64,000 nt of DNA from Micromonospora sp. C31 (GTDB lineage Bacteria > Actinomycetota > Actinomycetes > Mycobacteriales > Micromonosporaceae), in contig NZ_JAGPXN010000027.1 of NCBI RefSeq assembly GCF_018070575.1, positions 1 through 64,000 of the forward strand. The letters run 5' to 3'. Below the pieces are notes generated by a model. It was not told the DNA's origin. It did not search any database and was given only the letters and a program-made list of their open reading frames with translations. The position numbers and the translations under genes were made by a program. Shown one piece after another: positions 17,926 to 28,200 of the stretch (position 1 is the stretch's first letter; each line of letters starts with the position of its first letter).

Positions 17926-18260
17926 GCTTCACCTCGCGGGGCGAGGCCCTGTCCCGACAAGGCCCGACGACTGGTCCACGCAGTCTTACTACGCCTGCGG
18001 CACCGGGCGAACCGGCGGCGGCCGTGGCACGGGCGGACTAAGGGGTGGCTAGGGGCTGTTAGGGGCGGTGACCGTGCGTCCGGGTCGGTTACCGTCCTCC
18101 CTGCTGAAGCGACGCCGCCGGCTCCAACGGAAGCGTCACCTACCTCGAACCGGCCACCCGGCGCGCCGGCGTGCCCGGACCGCGTACCGGCGGTCCCGGG
18201 TCGTCCCGGCCGGTGGTCCGGCGAAGCCCCTGGTCTGCCCGAGTTGGGAAGTGGGAAGTC
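17926..18260. promoter_or_regulatory. Divergent regulatory region of the AHBA operons
   Basis: This 335-nt gap separates the aminoDHQ dehydratase operon from the AHBA synthase operon and must hold both promoters. It contains three G-tract repeats (18039-18065). GGGAAG about 6 nt before 18261 serves as ribosome binding site for AHBA synthase. No further gene is seen. Confidence 0.6.
18039..18065 (+). promoter_or_regulatory. Three direct TAGGGG repeats at 10-bp spacing
   Basis: The units TAAGGGG, CTAGGGG and TTAGGGG start their G-tracts at 18042, 18052 and 18062, exactly 10 bp apart, so they face the same side of the helix. They lie about 195 nt upstream of the AHBA synthase start. Similar motifs occur upstream of other genes in this locus (33150, 37114, 55691, 55717). 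The arrangement is that of an operator for an oligomeric activator such as a SARP or LAL regulator; the regulator is not in the window. Confidence 0.55.
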
Positions 18261-19424
18261 ATGAGTGGTCAGCCCTCGACGGTGTCGGAGTTCCCCGAGT
18301 GGCCGCAGTTCGGCGACGGGGAGCGGGCCGGCCTGATCCGCGCCCTCGAACAGGGCCAGTGGTGGCGGATGGGCGGCAGCGAGGTTGACTCCTTCGAGCG
18401 GGAGTTCGGCGACTACCACGGCACGCCCCACGCGCTCGCCGTCACCAACGGCACCCACGCCCTGGAGGTGGCGCTGGAGGTGCTCGGCGTCGGGCCCGGC
18501 ACCGAGGTGATCGTCCCGGCCTTCACGTTCATCTCGTCGTCGCTGGCCGCCCAGCGCCTCGGCGCGGTCGCCGTGCCGGTCGACGTCGACCTGGACACCT
18601 ACTGCATCGACCCGGCCGCCGTCGAGGCCGCGATCACCTCCCGCACCAAGGTCGTCATGCCGGTGCACATGGCCGGCCAGTTCGCCGACATGGACGCGCT
18701 GGACAAGCTCGCCGCCGACGCCGGCGTGGCGCTGCTCCAGGACGCGGCGCACGCCCACGGCGCGCAGTGGCAGGGTAAGCGGGCCGGCGCGCTGGGCTCG
18801 GTGGCCGCGTTCAGCTTCCAGAACGGCAAGCTGATGACCGCCGGGGAGGGCGGGGCGGTCGTCTTCCCCGACGAGGAACTGCGCGAGCGGGCGTTCCTCG
18901 TGCACAGCTGCGGCCGGCCCCGCACCGACCGGGACTACCTGCACGGCACCACCGGCTCGAACTACCGGATGGGCGAGTTCACCGCCGCCGTGCTGCGCGC
19001 GCAACTGTCCCGGCTGGACGAGCAGATCGCGGTGCGCGAGCAGCGTTGGCCGCTGCTGTCGAGCCTGCTCGCCGAGATCCCCGGCGTCGTCCCGCAGACC
19101 ACCGACCCGCGTACCGACCGCAACCCGCACTACATGGCGATGTTCCGCGTTCCCGGGATCACCATCGAGCGCCGCCGCGCGGTGGTCGACGCGCTCATCG
19201 CCCGGGGCGTCCCGGCCTTCGTGGCGTTCCGCGCGATCTACCGGTGCGAGGGCTTCTGGAAGGCCGGCGCCCCCGACGAGTCGGTCGAGGCGGTCGCGGC
19301 CCGCTGCCCCAACGTGGAGCAGATCCACTCCGACTGCATCTGGCTGCACCACCGCACCCTGCTCGGCACGGAGCAGCAGATGCACGACATCGCCGCCGTG
19401 CTCGCCGACGTCCTCGCCGGATGA
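18261..19424 (+). CDS. rifK: 3-amino-5-hydroxybenzoate (AHBA) synthase
   Basis: This 387-residue PLP enzyme of the DegT/DnrJ/EryC1 fold aromatises aminodehydroshikimate to AHBA, the ansamycin starter unit. Family features seen are TNGTHALEVALEVLG, VPAFTFISSS, the QDAAHAHGA block and the PLP lysine in SFQNGKLMTAGEGG. The length is almost identical to RifK (388). The ATG at 18261 is chosen for its ribosome binding site and because it gives the canonical MS(G)-N-terminus. It is the first gene of a plus-strand operon with the RifL- and RifM-like genes, linked to the next by an ATGA overlap. This is the marker gene for an AHBA-derived product. Confidence 0.97.
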   Translation: MSGQPSTVSEFPEWPQFGDGERAGLIRALEQGQWWRMGGSEVDSFEREFGDYHGTPHALAVTNGTHALEVALEVLGVGPGTEVIVPAFTFISSSLAAQRLGAVAVPVDVDLDTYCIDPAAVEAAITSRTKVVMPVHMAGQFADMDALDKLAADAGVALLQDAAHAHGAQWQGKRAGALGSVAAFSFQNGKLMTAGEGGAVVFPDEELRERAFLVHSCGRPRTDRDYLHGTTGSNYRMGEFTAAVLRAQLSRLDEQIAVREQRWPLLSSLLAEIPGVVPQTTDPRTDRNPHYMAMFRVPGITIERRRAVVDALIARGVPAFVAFRAIYRCEGFWKAGAPDESVEAVAARCPNVEQIHSDCIWLHHRTLLGTEQQMHDIAAVLADVLAG

Positions 19425-20554
19425 CCGCCCTGCCCCCGGCCGCAGCGACCGACCGACCGGTGCGGGTCGCGGTGGCCGGCCTCGGGTGGGCCGGACGGGA
19501 GATCTGGCTGCCCCGGCTCGCCGCGCACCCGGGCTTCGAGGTGACGGCCGTGGTCGACCCGGAGCCGGGCGTCCGGGACCGGGCCCGCGACACCCACCGT
19601 GTCGCGTCCGCGTACGCCGACGTCGAGGACCTTCCGGCCGGTGCGGTCGACCTGGTGGTGGTCGCCGTGCCGAACCACCTGCACGCCGACGTCGCCGTCC
19701 GGCTGCTGCGCCGGGGCGTACCGGTGTTCCTGGAGAAGCCGGTCTGCCTGACCTCCGCCGAGGCGACCCTGCTGGCCGGCGCCGAACGCGACGGCGGCAC
19801 GGTGCTGCTCGCCGGCAGCGCCGCCCGCTACCGGGCCGACATCCGGGCGCTGACCGACGTGGTCGGCGAGTTGGGCCCGATCCGGCACGTCGACGTGGCC
19901 TGGGTCCGCGCCCGGGGAGTGCCCGACGCGGGCGGCTGGTTCACCCGCCGCGACCTCTCCGGCGGGGGAGCGCTGGTGGACCTCGGCTGGCACCTGCTCG
20001 ACACGGTGCTGCCGATGCTCGGCCCGACCGGGATCACCCACGCCATCGGAAGTGTCTCCGACGACTTCGTCAACGACAGCGCCGCCCACGCCGCCTGGCG
20101 CAGCGACGCCGGCGCCGGTGGTCGCGACCGCGGGGACGTCGAGGACACCGCGCGGGGCTTCCTGCTCACCGCCGACGGGGCCTCGGTCGCACTGCACGCC
20201 TGCTGGGCCTCGCACGAGTCGCTGGACCGCACCACCGTCACCGTGCACGGCGCCGCCGGGTCGGCGGCGCTGCGCTGCACGTTCGGCTTCAGCCCCAACC
20301 GCGAGCCGGCGCCGGTGCTGACCCGTACCCGGGACGGCGAGACCGTCCGGCTGCCGCTGCCCGAGGAGCCGATCGGCGCCGAGTACGACCGCCAGCTCGA
20401 CGCCCTGCCGGGGCTGCTCGCCGATCCGGACAACCGGGGAGCGGCCGTGGCCGAGGCCCGCCGGACCATCGACATCATCGAACGCATCTACCAGTCCGCC
20501 CGGCCCACCCGGCCGGAGCGGCAGCACGCGCTGGCGGGCCGTCACGACCGGTGA
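19421..20554 (+). CDS. rifL: Gfo/Idh/MocA oxidoreductase (RifL-like)
   Basis: This 377-residue protein has the N-terminal Rossmann motif VAVAGLGWAGREIW, the EKPVCLT motif typical of the Gfo/Idh/MocA family at ~105, and a C-terminal substrate domain (GGGALVDLGWHLLD). In AHBA clusters the RifL homologue pairs with AHBA synthase, and the two together are proposed to form UDP-3-ketoglucose and the amino sugar precursor of kanosamine. The ATG at 19421 overlaps the AHBA synthase stop, which supports co-translation of partners. A plain sugar dehydrogenase would look similar, so the pathway role rests on context. Confidence 0.9.
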   Translation: MTALPPAAATDRPVRVAVAGLGWAGREIWLPRLAAHPGFEVTAVVDPEPGVRDRARDTHRVASAYADVEDLPAGAVDLVVVAVPNHLHADVAVRLLRRGVPVFLEKPVCLTSAEATLLAGAERDGGTVLLAGSAARYRADIRALTDVVGELGPIRHVDVAWVRARGVPDAGGWFTRRDLSGGGALVDLGWHLLDTVLPMLGPTGITHAIGSVSDDFVNDSAAHAAWRSDAGAGGRDRGDVEDTARGFLLTADGASVALHACWASHESLDRTTVTVHGAAGSAALRCTFGFSPNREPAPVLTRTRDGETVRLPLPEEPIGAEYDRQLDALPGLLADPDNRGAAVAEARRTIDIIERIYQSARPTRPERQHALAGRHDR

Positions 20555-20591
20555 GAACCACCGTCGGCCCCACTCGCTTCCGGGAGCAGCC

Positions 20592-21287
20592 ATGAGCCAT
20601 CCATCGTCCACCGTCGAGGTGACCCCGTCGTCGCCGGCGCGCGGCCCGATCCGCGCGGTCGTGTTCGACCTCGACGGCGTCGTCGTCGACAGCTCGGCCG
20701 TCATGCGGGAGGCGTTCAGCATCGCGTACGCCGAGGTGGTGGGCGACGGGCCGGCGCCGTTCGAGGAGTACAACCGGCACATGGGCCGGTACTTCCCGGA
20801 CATCATGCGCCTGATGGGCCTGCCGCTGGAGATGGAGGAGCCGTTCGTCCGGGAGAGCTACCGGATGGCGCACCTGGTGCCGCTCTTCCCCGGCGTCCGG
20901 GAGACCCTGGAGACGCTGCACTCGAGGGGGATCCGGATGGCGATCGCCACCGGCAAGAGCGGCCCCCGGGCCCGCTCCCTGCTGGACACGCTCGGCGTGC
21001 TGGGCCTGTTCGACAAGGTGATCGGCTCCGACGAGGTGGCCCGCCCGAAGCCCGCCCCGGACATCGTGCTCCAGGCACTCGGCCACCTCGGCGTGCCGCC
21101 GGGACAGGCGATGATGGTCGGCGACGCGGTCATCGACCTGCTCAGCGGACGGGACGCCGGGGCGACCGCCGTCGCCACGACCTGGCACGGCGGGGACGTC
21201 GCCGCGCTGCTCGCCGCCGGCCCCGACCTGGTCCTGCACGCCCCGACGGACCTGCTCGCGCACTGCCCGGCGACCCTGGTTCCCTGA
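20592..21287 (+). CDS. rifM: HAD-family phosphatase (RifM-like)
   Basis: This 231-residue phosphoglycolate phosphatase-like HAD enzyme has the nucleophile motif VVFDLDGVVVDS at ~20, the motif II region MAIATGKS, and the C-terminal acidic motif MVGDAVIDLLSGRDAG. RifM homologues are grouped with RifK and RifL in AHBA clusters and are thought to dephosphorylate an amino-sugar phosphate on the way to kanosamine. It closes the rifKLM-like operon and is followed by a strong hairpin. Confidence 0.9.
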   Translation: MSHPSSTVEVTPSSPARGPIRAVVFDLDGVVVDSSAVMREAFSIAYAEVVGDGPAPFEEYNRHMGRYFPDIMRLMGLPLEMEEPFVRESYRMAHLVPLFPGVRETLETLHSRGIRMAIATGKSGPRARSLLDTLGVLGLFDKVIGSDEVARPKPAPDIVLQALGHLGVPPGQAMMVGDAVIDLLSGRDAGATAVATTWHGGDVAALLAAGPDLVLHAPTDLLAHCPATLVP

Positions 21288-21342
21288 CCCGGTCGGCGCG
21301 GCCCCCGGCCGGGGCCCGACGCCGTGCCGAACCGCTCACCGG

Positions 21343-21379
21343 CCCCGCCGGACGCCGGACCGACCGGCGTCCGGCGGGG
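21343..21379. terminator. Bidirectional terminator between rifM-like and NRPS genes
   Basis: A perfect 16-bp stem (21343-21358 with 21364-21379) with a 5-nt loop lies between two converging genes, ending 5 nt before the NRPS stop at 21385. It likely ends transcription from both sides. Confidence 0.85.
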
Positions 21380-21384
21380 GCCGC

Positions 21385-24300
21385 TCAGCGCGTCCCGTCG
21401 GCGGCCTCGGGCCCGGCTTCCAGGAAGCGCAGCATGGCGGTGGCCAGCATCTCGGCGACGGGGGTCGGGACCAGGTCGGTGCGGATGGTGACGCGCAGGA
21501 GGGCAGCCCCGTCACCGGGGAGCACCTCGGCGACACAGCCACCCGACCACTCCCGGGCGTACGGCTCGACGACGTCCTCGGTGCGGCAGCCGGGCAGTTC
21601 CAGCGGAAGGACGAGGTTGTCCTGGTACGCGAACGAGGGCAGGCTGTTCACCACCTCGCGGGGCATGCCGAGGGCCGGGTCGGTGGTCATCTCCACGAAG
21701 GCGACGTCCTGGGCGGCCATCAGCGCGTCCACGGTGTGCTGGACCGCCCGGATCAGGTTCTTCTCCGGCCCGTCGAACCGGACCCGCAGGCAGTTGGAGC
21801 TGATCCTGCTGGTGAAGGTGGAGTCGACGATCCGGCTGCCGCGCTGGGCGACGATCATCAGCAGGGCGATGTCGTCCTGCTGGTGGATGGTGCGCAGTGC
21901 CGAGGCGTACGCGGCGGCGAAGTAGGTGGAGCGGCTGAACCGGTGTTCCCGGGCGGCCCGGTCCCAGCGGTCCAGCACCTCGGCGGAGACGGTGACCGTG
22001 TGCCCGGTCCTGGGGCCCCAGGTCGGAGTCTGCTCCATCAGCGGCTGGGGCCGGCCCGCGCCCTGGCGGGTGAGTCCGCGCAACTGCTCGCGCCAGTAGG
22101 CCCGCTGCGCGTCGAGATCGGTGGCGGCCCGTAGGCGGGTGTGCTCGTCGTGGAACTGCCGCAGTGTGGGTGCGGGTCGGGCCCAGACGGGGGCGGTTCC
22201 GGCCAGGCGGGCGGCGTAGGCGTGGCTGAGGTCGCGGACGAGTAGCGCGTGGGACCAGCCGTCGAAGGCGATGTGGTGGATGCCGATGCCGAACAGGATG
22301 CGTCCGGTGGACTTGTTGCGGATGAGGGCGGCGCGCCAGTTGCGGCCCTGGGTGTAGTCGAGTGGCTGTTGTACGGCGTCGGCGAGTTGGTCGAGGGCTT
22401 CCTGTTCGGTGGTGGCGTCGGTGAGCAGTCGTAGCTGTGGCATGCCGGGGTTGGGTGGGACGAGTGCCACGGGCGGATCCGTCCGGCGGTAGCGGGCGTG
22501 CAGTGCCTCGTGCCGGCGGTGTACGTCGCCGAGCGCGGCCATCAGTGCCCGCAGGTCCAGTTCGCCGTCGATCCACCAGGTGGTCGGGCAGACCAGATCG
22601 AAGGGGAGCCAGACGAACTTGCCGACCGACGGGGTCAGCGGGACGGGCCCGGCCGGGCCGGGGCGTCCGGTGACGGGTGCTTCCGGTTCGACCCTGGGGC
22701 GGCGGGGCGCGGTGGTGAGCCAGTGGGCCAGCCCCTGCGGTGTGGGGGTGCGGTGGATCTGCGAGACGGGTACGACGACGTCGGCGGCCTCGTCGATGCC
22801 CGCGGCCACCGCCGCCGACTGCAGGGACGTGCCACCCAGGTCGAAGAAGCTGTCTCCGGTGCCGACCGGGTCGATGCCGAGCACGGTGGCGAACACGCCC
22901 GTGACCAGTCGTTCCTCGTGGGTCGCGGGCTCCACGTAGGGCACGCCGAGGTCCGGGCGCTGCGAGCCCGGTTCGGGTAGCGCCTGCCGGTTGATCTTGC
23001 CGGTGCCGCCGACGGGGAACCGGTCGAGGACCACGATCACGGCGGGGACCATGTACGACGGCAGCACGGTCGCGGCGTGCTCCCGCAGTCCGGTCCCGAC
23101 CGGCCTCCTGCCGTCGCGGCCGGTCACGTAGCCGACCAGCCGGGCGACGCCCCGGTCCTCGCGACGGACGACGACGGCCGTGCCGACGTCCGGATGCTGT
23201 TCGAGGACGGCTTCGATCTCGCCGAGTTCGATGCGGATGCCGTTGACCTTGACCTGGTGGTCCATCCGGGCGAGGATCTCCAGCGCCCCGGAGGCGTTCC
23301 ACCGGCCCAGGTCGCCGGTGCGGTAGGCGGTCCCGCCGCCGTGCGGGTCGGTGACGAACCGTTGCGCGGTGAGGTCGGGGCGGTTGAGGTAACTGTCGGC
23401 GACTCCGTGGCCGGTGATGAGGATTTCGCCGGGTACGCCCATGGGTACGAGGTTGAGGTTGGTGTCGACGACGCGGATCTGGCGGTTGGGCATGGGCCAG
23501 CCGATGGGCACGTACGCGCCGCCCCAGCCGGTCGACGCGTCGAACCAGGTGCAGGCGACGGAGGCCTCGGCGGGGCCGTAGGCGTTGAGCAGGCGGGCGC
23601 CGGCGGCCATCCACCGTTGCGCCAGGCGCGGTGGGACGGGTTCCCCGGCGAGGGTCACGCAGGACATGCTCGGGCAGTCGGCCGGGTCGACGGCGGCGAG
23701 GTTGGTGGGTGGGCAGAACGCGTGGGTGGTCTGCTCCTTGGCGATCAGCTCCGTCAACCGGCGGGCGTCGAGCAGGTCGTCACGCGAGCAGACCACGACG
23801 CGGGCGCCGGAGGTCAGCGCGGTGTAGATCTCGCCCAGCGCCACGTCGAAGACCGGGGCGCAGCAGTGCAGCATCCGGCTGTCCGGGCCCACCGCGCACT
23901 CGTCGCGCATCCAGGAGACGAAGTTCGTCAGGTCGTCGTGGGTCAGCGCGACGCCCTTCGGCGTCCCGGTCGACCCCGACGTGTAGATCACGAACGCCGG
24001 CCGGGCGGCGTCCACCACCGGCAGCTCGACCGCTTCGGCCGCCTCCACGGCGGGCCAGTCGTCGTCGAGGGCGACCACCCGTACGCCGTCCGGCCGGGGG
24101 ACGCGTGGGGCTACCTCGCCGACGGTGAGCACGACCCGGGCGCCGTGGTCGGCCAGCAGCATCCGCATCCGTTCCGCCGGCCACGACACGTCCATCGGCG
24201 TGTACGCCGCCCCCGCCCGCAGCACCGCCAGGGTGGCGACGAGGGTCCACATGCCGCGGTCCAGCGCCAGTGACACCACGTCCCCGCCGCCGACACCGGC

Positions 24301-25095
24301 CGAGCGCAGGTAGCGGGCCAGCAGTTCCGATCGGCGTGCCAGTTCCCCGTACGTGACGACCTCGCCGTCGGCGACGCCCGCGACCGCGTCCGGCGTCCGC
24401 CGTGCCCACCGCAGCACCAGGTCGTGCAGCGGCTCACCCGGCACCGGGCGGACCGGACCCCGGCCCCACGCGAGCAGCCGGTCCCGTTCCGCCGCGCCCA
24501 GCAGCGGCAGCCCCGACAACGGGGCCTCGGGTTCCCGCACACCGGCCGACACCAGCGTCGCGGTGTGATCCAGCAGCCCCCGCACCCAGTCCGCGGAGAA
24601 GCCCTCCGCCGCGTGGTCCACCCGCAGCCCGGAACCGTCCGAGGCGACGGTCACCACCAGGTCGACGTCGACCGTCTCCGGGCCCACGTCGGCCACCGGG
24701 CCGTCGACCAGACCCACCGCCACCGGGCCCACCACACCCGCACCCGGCAGCGGCGCGGCCCACGCCACACCCACCCGGCCCACCAGCTCACGGAACGCCG
24801 GATCGTCCGCCACACCCACCCGCAGCACCGATCCACCCGAGGACAGGCCGAGCGCCACCTCCTCCTGACCGGTGTAGCGGGCCAGCACCCCGACGAGACC
24901 CGCCAGCACCACCAGCCCGGCCGGCTCGGGGCCCGCGAGGTCGGGCGGCTCCAGCGTCCGCAGTTCCGACGCCGCCCGGGCCGGCCATCCCAACGGCCGC
25001 CGCAGGTCACCCACCAGGTCCAGGACCTCGAAGCCGGTGCCGGTCCCGGCGACCCCGGTGGTCGGGACATGACCACCAACGAACCCGACAGACAT
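21385..25095 (-). CDS. NRPS protein A: truncated C lobe - A - PCP - C
   Basis: This 1236-residue enzyme activates an amino acid and carries its own terminal condensation domain. Residues ~20-200 resemble only the C-terminal lobe of a condensation domain and lack the HHxxxDG motif. The A domain (~215-740) has YTSGSTGTPKG, YGPAEAS, YRTGDLG and the A10 lysine in GGTGKINR. By-eye alignment to GrsA gives pocket residues D-V-G-F-T-A-A-V-A-K; the Asp is that of alpha-amino acid activation, but I do not recognise the code. The PCP serine is in FFDLGGTSL. The final ~430 residues are a C domain with HHIAFDG intact. There is no epimerase, thioesterase or reductase. The start has GGAGG upstream, as in its two paralogues. 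It is last in the operon. Confidence 0.88.
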   Translation of the reverse strand: MSVGFVGGHVPTTGVAGTGTGFEVLDLVGDLRRPLGWPARAASELRTLEPPDLAGPEPAGLVVLAGLVGVLARYTGQEEVALGLSSGGSVLRVGVADDPAFRELVGRVGVAWAAPLPGAGVVGPVAVGLVDGPVADVGPETVDVDLVVTVASDGSGLRVDHAAEGFSADWVRGLLDHTATLVSAGVREPEAPLSGLPLLGAAERDRLLAWGRGPVRPVPGEPLHDLVLRWARRTPDAVAGVADGEVVTYGELARRSELLARYLRSAGVGGGDVVSLALDRGMWTLVATLAVLRAGAAYTPMDVSWPAERMRMLLADHGARVVLTVGEVAPRVPRPDGVRVVALDDDWPAVEAAEAVELPVVDAARPAFVIYTSGSTGTPKGVALTHDDLTNFVSWMRDECAVGPDSRMLHCCAPVFDVALGEIYTALTSGARVVVCSRDDLLDARRLTELIAKEQTTHAFCPPTNLAAVDPADCPSMSCVTLAGEPVPPRLAQRWMAAGARLLNAYGPAEASVACTWFDASTGWGGAYVPIGWPMPNRQIRVVDTNLNLVPMGVPGEILITGHGVADSYLNRPDLTAQRFVTDPHGGGTAYRTGDLGRWNASGALEILARMDHQVKVNGIRIELGEIEAVLEQHPDVGTAVVVRREDRGVARLVGYVTGRDGRRPVGTGLREHAATVLPSYMVPAVIVVLDRFPVGGTGKINRQALPEPGSQRPDLGVPYVEPATHEERLVTGVFATVLGIDPVGTGDSFFDLGGTSLQSAAVAAGIDEAADVVVPVSQIHRTPTPQGLAHWLTTAPRRPRVEPEAPVTGRPGPAGPVPLTPSVGKFVWLPFDLVCPTTWWIDGELDLRALMAALGDVHRRHEALHARYRRTDPPVALVPPNPGMPQLRLLTDATTEQEALDQLADAVQQPLDYTQGRNWRAALIRNKSTGRILFGIGIHHIAFDGWSHALLVRDLSHAYAARLAGTAPVWARPAPTLRQFHDEHTRLRAATDLDAQRAYWREQLRGLTRQGAGRPQPLMEQTPTWGPRTGHTVTVSAEVLDRWDRAAREHRFSRSTYFAAAYASALRTIHQQDDIALLMIVAQRGSRIVDSTFTSRISSNCLRVRFDGPEKNLIRAVQHTVDALMAAQDVAFVEMTTDPALGMPREVVNSLPSFAYQDNLVLPLELPGCRTEDVVEPYAREWSGGCVAEVLPGDGAALLRVTIRTDLVPTPVAEMLATAMLRFLEAGPEAADGTR

Positions 25096-25204
25096 GGGTC
25101 AACCTCCGCTCAGGACCGGCGCCACCCGCAGGGGTACGGCCGGGTCACGAAATCCAGGAACTGCTGGGCACGCCCACGACGACGTGAGGCGTACGGGTGC
25201 GGGC
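25096..25204 (-). repeat. Intergenic gap duplicated between NRPS genes
   Basis: This 109-nt gap between NRPS B and A resembles the 124-nt gap at 28913-29036 (both carry a TCAGGACCGGCG segment and then a shared ggggtacg-containing segment, and the GGAGG ribosome binding site). The duplication unit therefore included spacer as well as gene. Confidence 0.55.
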
Positions 25205-28200
25205 TCAGTCGGTGGTGGAGGCCGGGGTGGGCCCCGTCTCGAGGAAGCGGAGCATGTGGGCGCCCAACTCCTCGGCGAGGGCGAACGGGATCAGGTCGGT
25301 GCGGATGGTGATGCGCAGCAGGGCGTCGCTGTCGCGGGGGATCGCCTCGACGGTGAGCCCGCTCATCACCTCCCGGGCGTACGGCTCGACTACCTCCTCG
25401 CTGCGGCAGCCGGGCAGCTCCAGCGGAAGGACCACGTTGTCCTGGTAGGCGAAGCCGGGAATGCTGGCGACCACGTCGCTGGGCAGGCCGACGGCCGGGT
25501 CGGCGGCGGTCTCCGAGAAGGGGATGTCCTGGGCGGCCATCAGCTCGTCGACGGTCTGCTGGACGTGCCGGAGCAGGTCCGTCCCCGGCCGGAACCGGAC
25601 CCGTACGCAGTTCGAGTTGATCCGGGTGGTGAAGGCGGAGTCGAGGATGCGGCTGCCCCGCTTGGCGACGATCATCAGCAGGCCGATGTCGTCCTGCTGG
25701 TGGATGGCGCGCAGTGCCGAGGCGTACGCGGCGACGAAGTAGCTGGAGCGGCTGAACCGGCGTTCCCGGGCGGCCCGGTCCCAGCGCTGCATGACCTCGC
25801 CGGGAACGGTGACGATGTGTCCGGCCTTGGGACCCCACGCGAGCGCCTGCTCCAGGGGCGCCTGCGGTTGGGCCTTGCCCTGGCGGGGCAGGTCGCGTAG
25901 TTGTTCGCGCCAGTAGGCGCGCTGCGCGTCGAGGTCGGCGGCGTCGCGCAGTCGGGTGTACTCGTCGTACGACTGGCGCAGTGTGGGTGCGGGTCGGTCC
26001 CAGACGGGGGCGGTTCCGGCCAGCCGGGCGGCGTAGGCGTGGCTGAGGTCGCGGACGAGCAGCGCGTGGGACCAGCCGTCGAAGGCGATGTGGTGGATGC
26101 CGATGCCGAACAGGATCCGTCGGGTGGACTTGTTGCGGATGAGGGCGGCGCGCCAGTTGCGGCCCTGGGTGTAGTCGAGTGGCTGTTGTACGGCGTCGGC
26201 GAGTTGGTCGAGGGCTTCCTGTTCGGTGGTGGCGTCGGTGAGCAGTCGTAGCTGTGGCATGCCGGGGTTGGGTGGGACGAGTGCCACGGGCGGGTCGACG
26301 CGGCGGTAGCGGGCGTGCAGTGCCTCGTGGCGGCGGTGTACGTCGCCGAGCGCGGCCATCAGTGCCCGCAGGTCCAGTTCGCCGTCGATCCACCAGGTGG
26401 TCGGGCAGACCAGTTCGAAGGGGAGCCAGACGCACTTGGCGACCGACAGGGTCAGCGGGACGGGCTTCGACGGACCGGGGCGACCGCTGACGGGTGCTTC
26501 CGGGACGGCCTTCGGACGCCGGGGCGCGGTGGTGAGCCAGCGGGCCAGCCCCTGTGGCGTGGGGGTGCGGTGGATCTGCGAGACGGGCACGACGACGTCG
26601 GCGGCCTCGTCGATGCCCGCGGCGACCGCCGCCGACTGCAGGGACGTGCCACCGAGGTGGAAGAAGCCGTCGTGCGCCCCGACCCGGTCGATGCCGAGCA
26701 CCGTCGCGAACACCCCCGCGACGAGGCGTTCGGAGTCGGTGGCCGGCTCCACGTACGCCACGTCCAGGTCGGGGCGCTGCGAGCCGGGTGCGGGCAGCGC
26801 CCGCCGGTCGATCTTGCCGGTGCCGCCGACGGGAAAACGGTCCAGGACCATGAGTACGGCCGGGACCATGTAGGGCGGGAGTACGGCGGCGGCGTGTTCT
26901 CGTAGTTCGGTGATGGCGGGGGTGCGGCCGTTGCGTCCGGTGACGTAGGCGACGAGTCGGGCGGTGCCGTGGTCTTCGCGGCGGGTGACGATGGCGGCGC
27001 CGACGTCGGGGTGTTGGGCGAGGATGGTCTCGATTTCGCCGAGTTCGATGCGGATGCCGTTGACTTTGACCTGGTGGTCCATGCGGCCGAGGATCTCCAG
27101 GGCGCCGGTGGTGTTCCATCGGCCGAGGTCGCCGGTGCGGTAGGCGGTTCCGCCGCCGTGCGGGTCGGTGACGAACCGTTGGGTGGTGAGGTCGGGGCGG
27201 TTGAGGTAACTGTCGGCGACTCCGTGGCCGGTGATGAGGATTTCGCCGGGTACGCCCATGGGTACGAGGTTGAGGTTGGTGTCGACGACGCGGATCTGGC
27301 GGTTGGGCATGGGCCAGCCGATGGGCACGTACGCGCCGCCCCAGCCGGTCGACGCGTCGAACCAGGTGCAGGCGACGGAGGCCTCGGCGGGGCCGTAGGC
27401 GTTGAGCAGGCGGGCGCCGGCGGCCATCCACCGTTGCGCCATGTGGGGCGGGATGGGTTCCCCGGCGAGGGTCACGCAGGACATGCTCGGGCAGTCGGCC
27501 GGGTCGACGGCGGCGAGGTTGGTGGGTGGGCAGAACGCGTGGGTGGTCTGTTCCTTGGCGATCAGTTCGGTGAGGCGGCGGGCGTCGAGCAGGTCGTCAC
27601 GGGAGCAGACCACGACGCGGGCGCCGGAGGTCAGCGCGGTGTAGATCTCGCCCAGCGCCACGTCGAAGACCGGGGCGCAGCAGTGCAGCATCCGGCTGTC
27701 CGGGCCCACCGCGCACTCGTCGGCCATCCAGGCGAGGAAGTTGGTCAACTTGTCGTGCGTCAGCACGACACCCTTCGGAGTGCCCGTGGAGCCGGAGGTG
27801 TAGATCACGAACGCCGGCGCGGACGCCTCGACGGTCGGCAGCTCGACCGGTTCGTGCGCCTGCACGGTCGGCCAGTCCTCGTCCAGCGCGACCACCCGTA
27901 CGCCGTCCGGCCGGGGAACGCGTGGGGCGACCTCGCCGACGGTGAGTACCACGCGCGCGCCGTGGTCGGCCAGCAGCATCCGCATCCGCTCGGTCGGCCA
28001 CGACACGTCCATCGGCGTGTACGCCGCGCCCGCCCGCAACACGCCCATCGTGGCGACCAACGTCCACAGACTGCGCTCCAACGCCAACGACACCACGTCA
28101 CCGGGCCGCACACCCAACGACCGCAGATACCCGGCCAGCGCCCCCGAGCGGCGATCCAACTCCCCGTACGTCAACACCTCACCGCCAGCGACACCCGCCA

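Noticed and set aside
25196..25450. CRISPR-like or insertion-sequence origin of the repeats in the NRPS region
   Set aside because: The repeats are coding and in frame between paralogues. There are no spacer arrays, terminal inverted repeats or transposase genes anywhere in the window.
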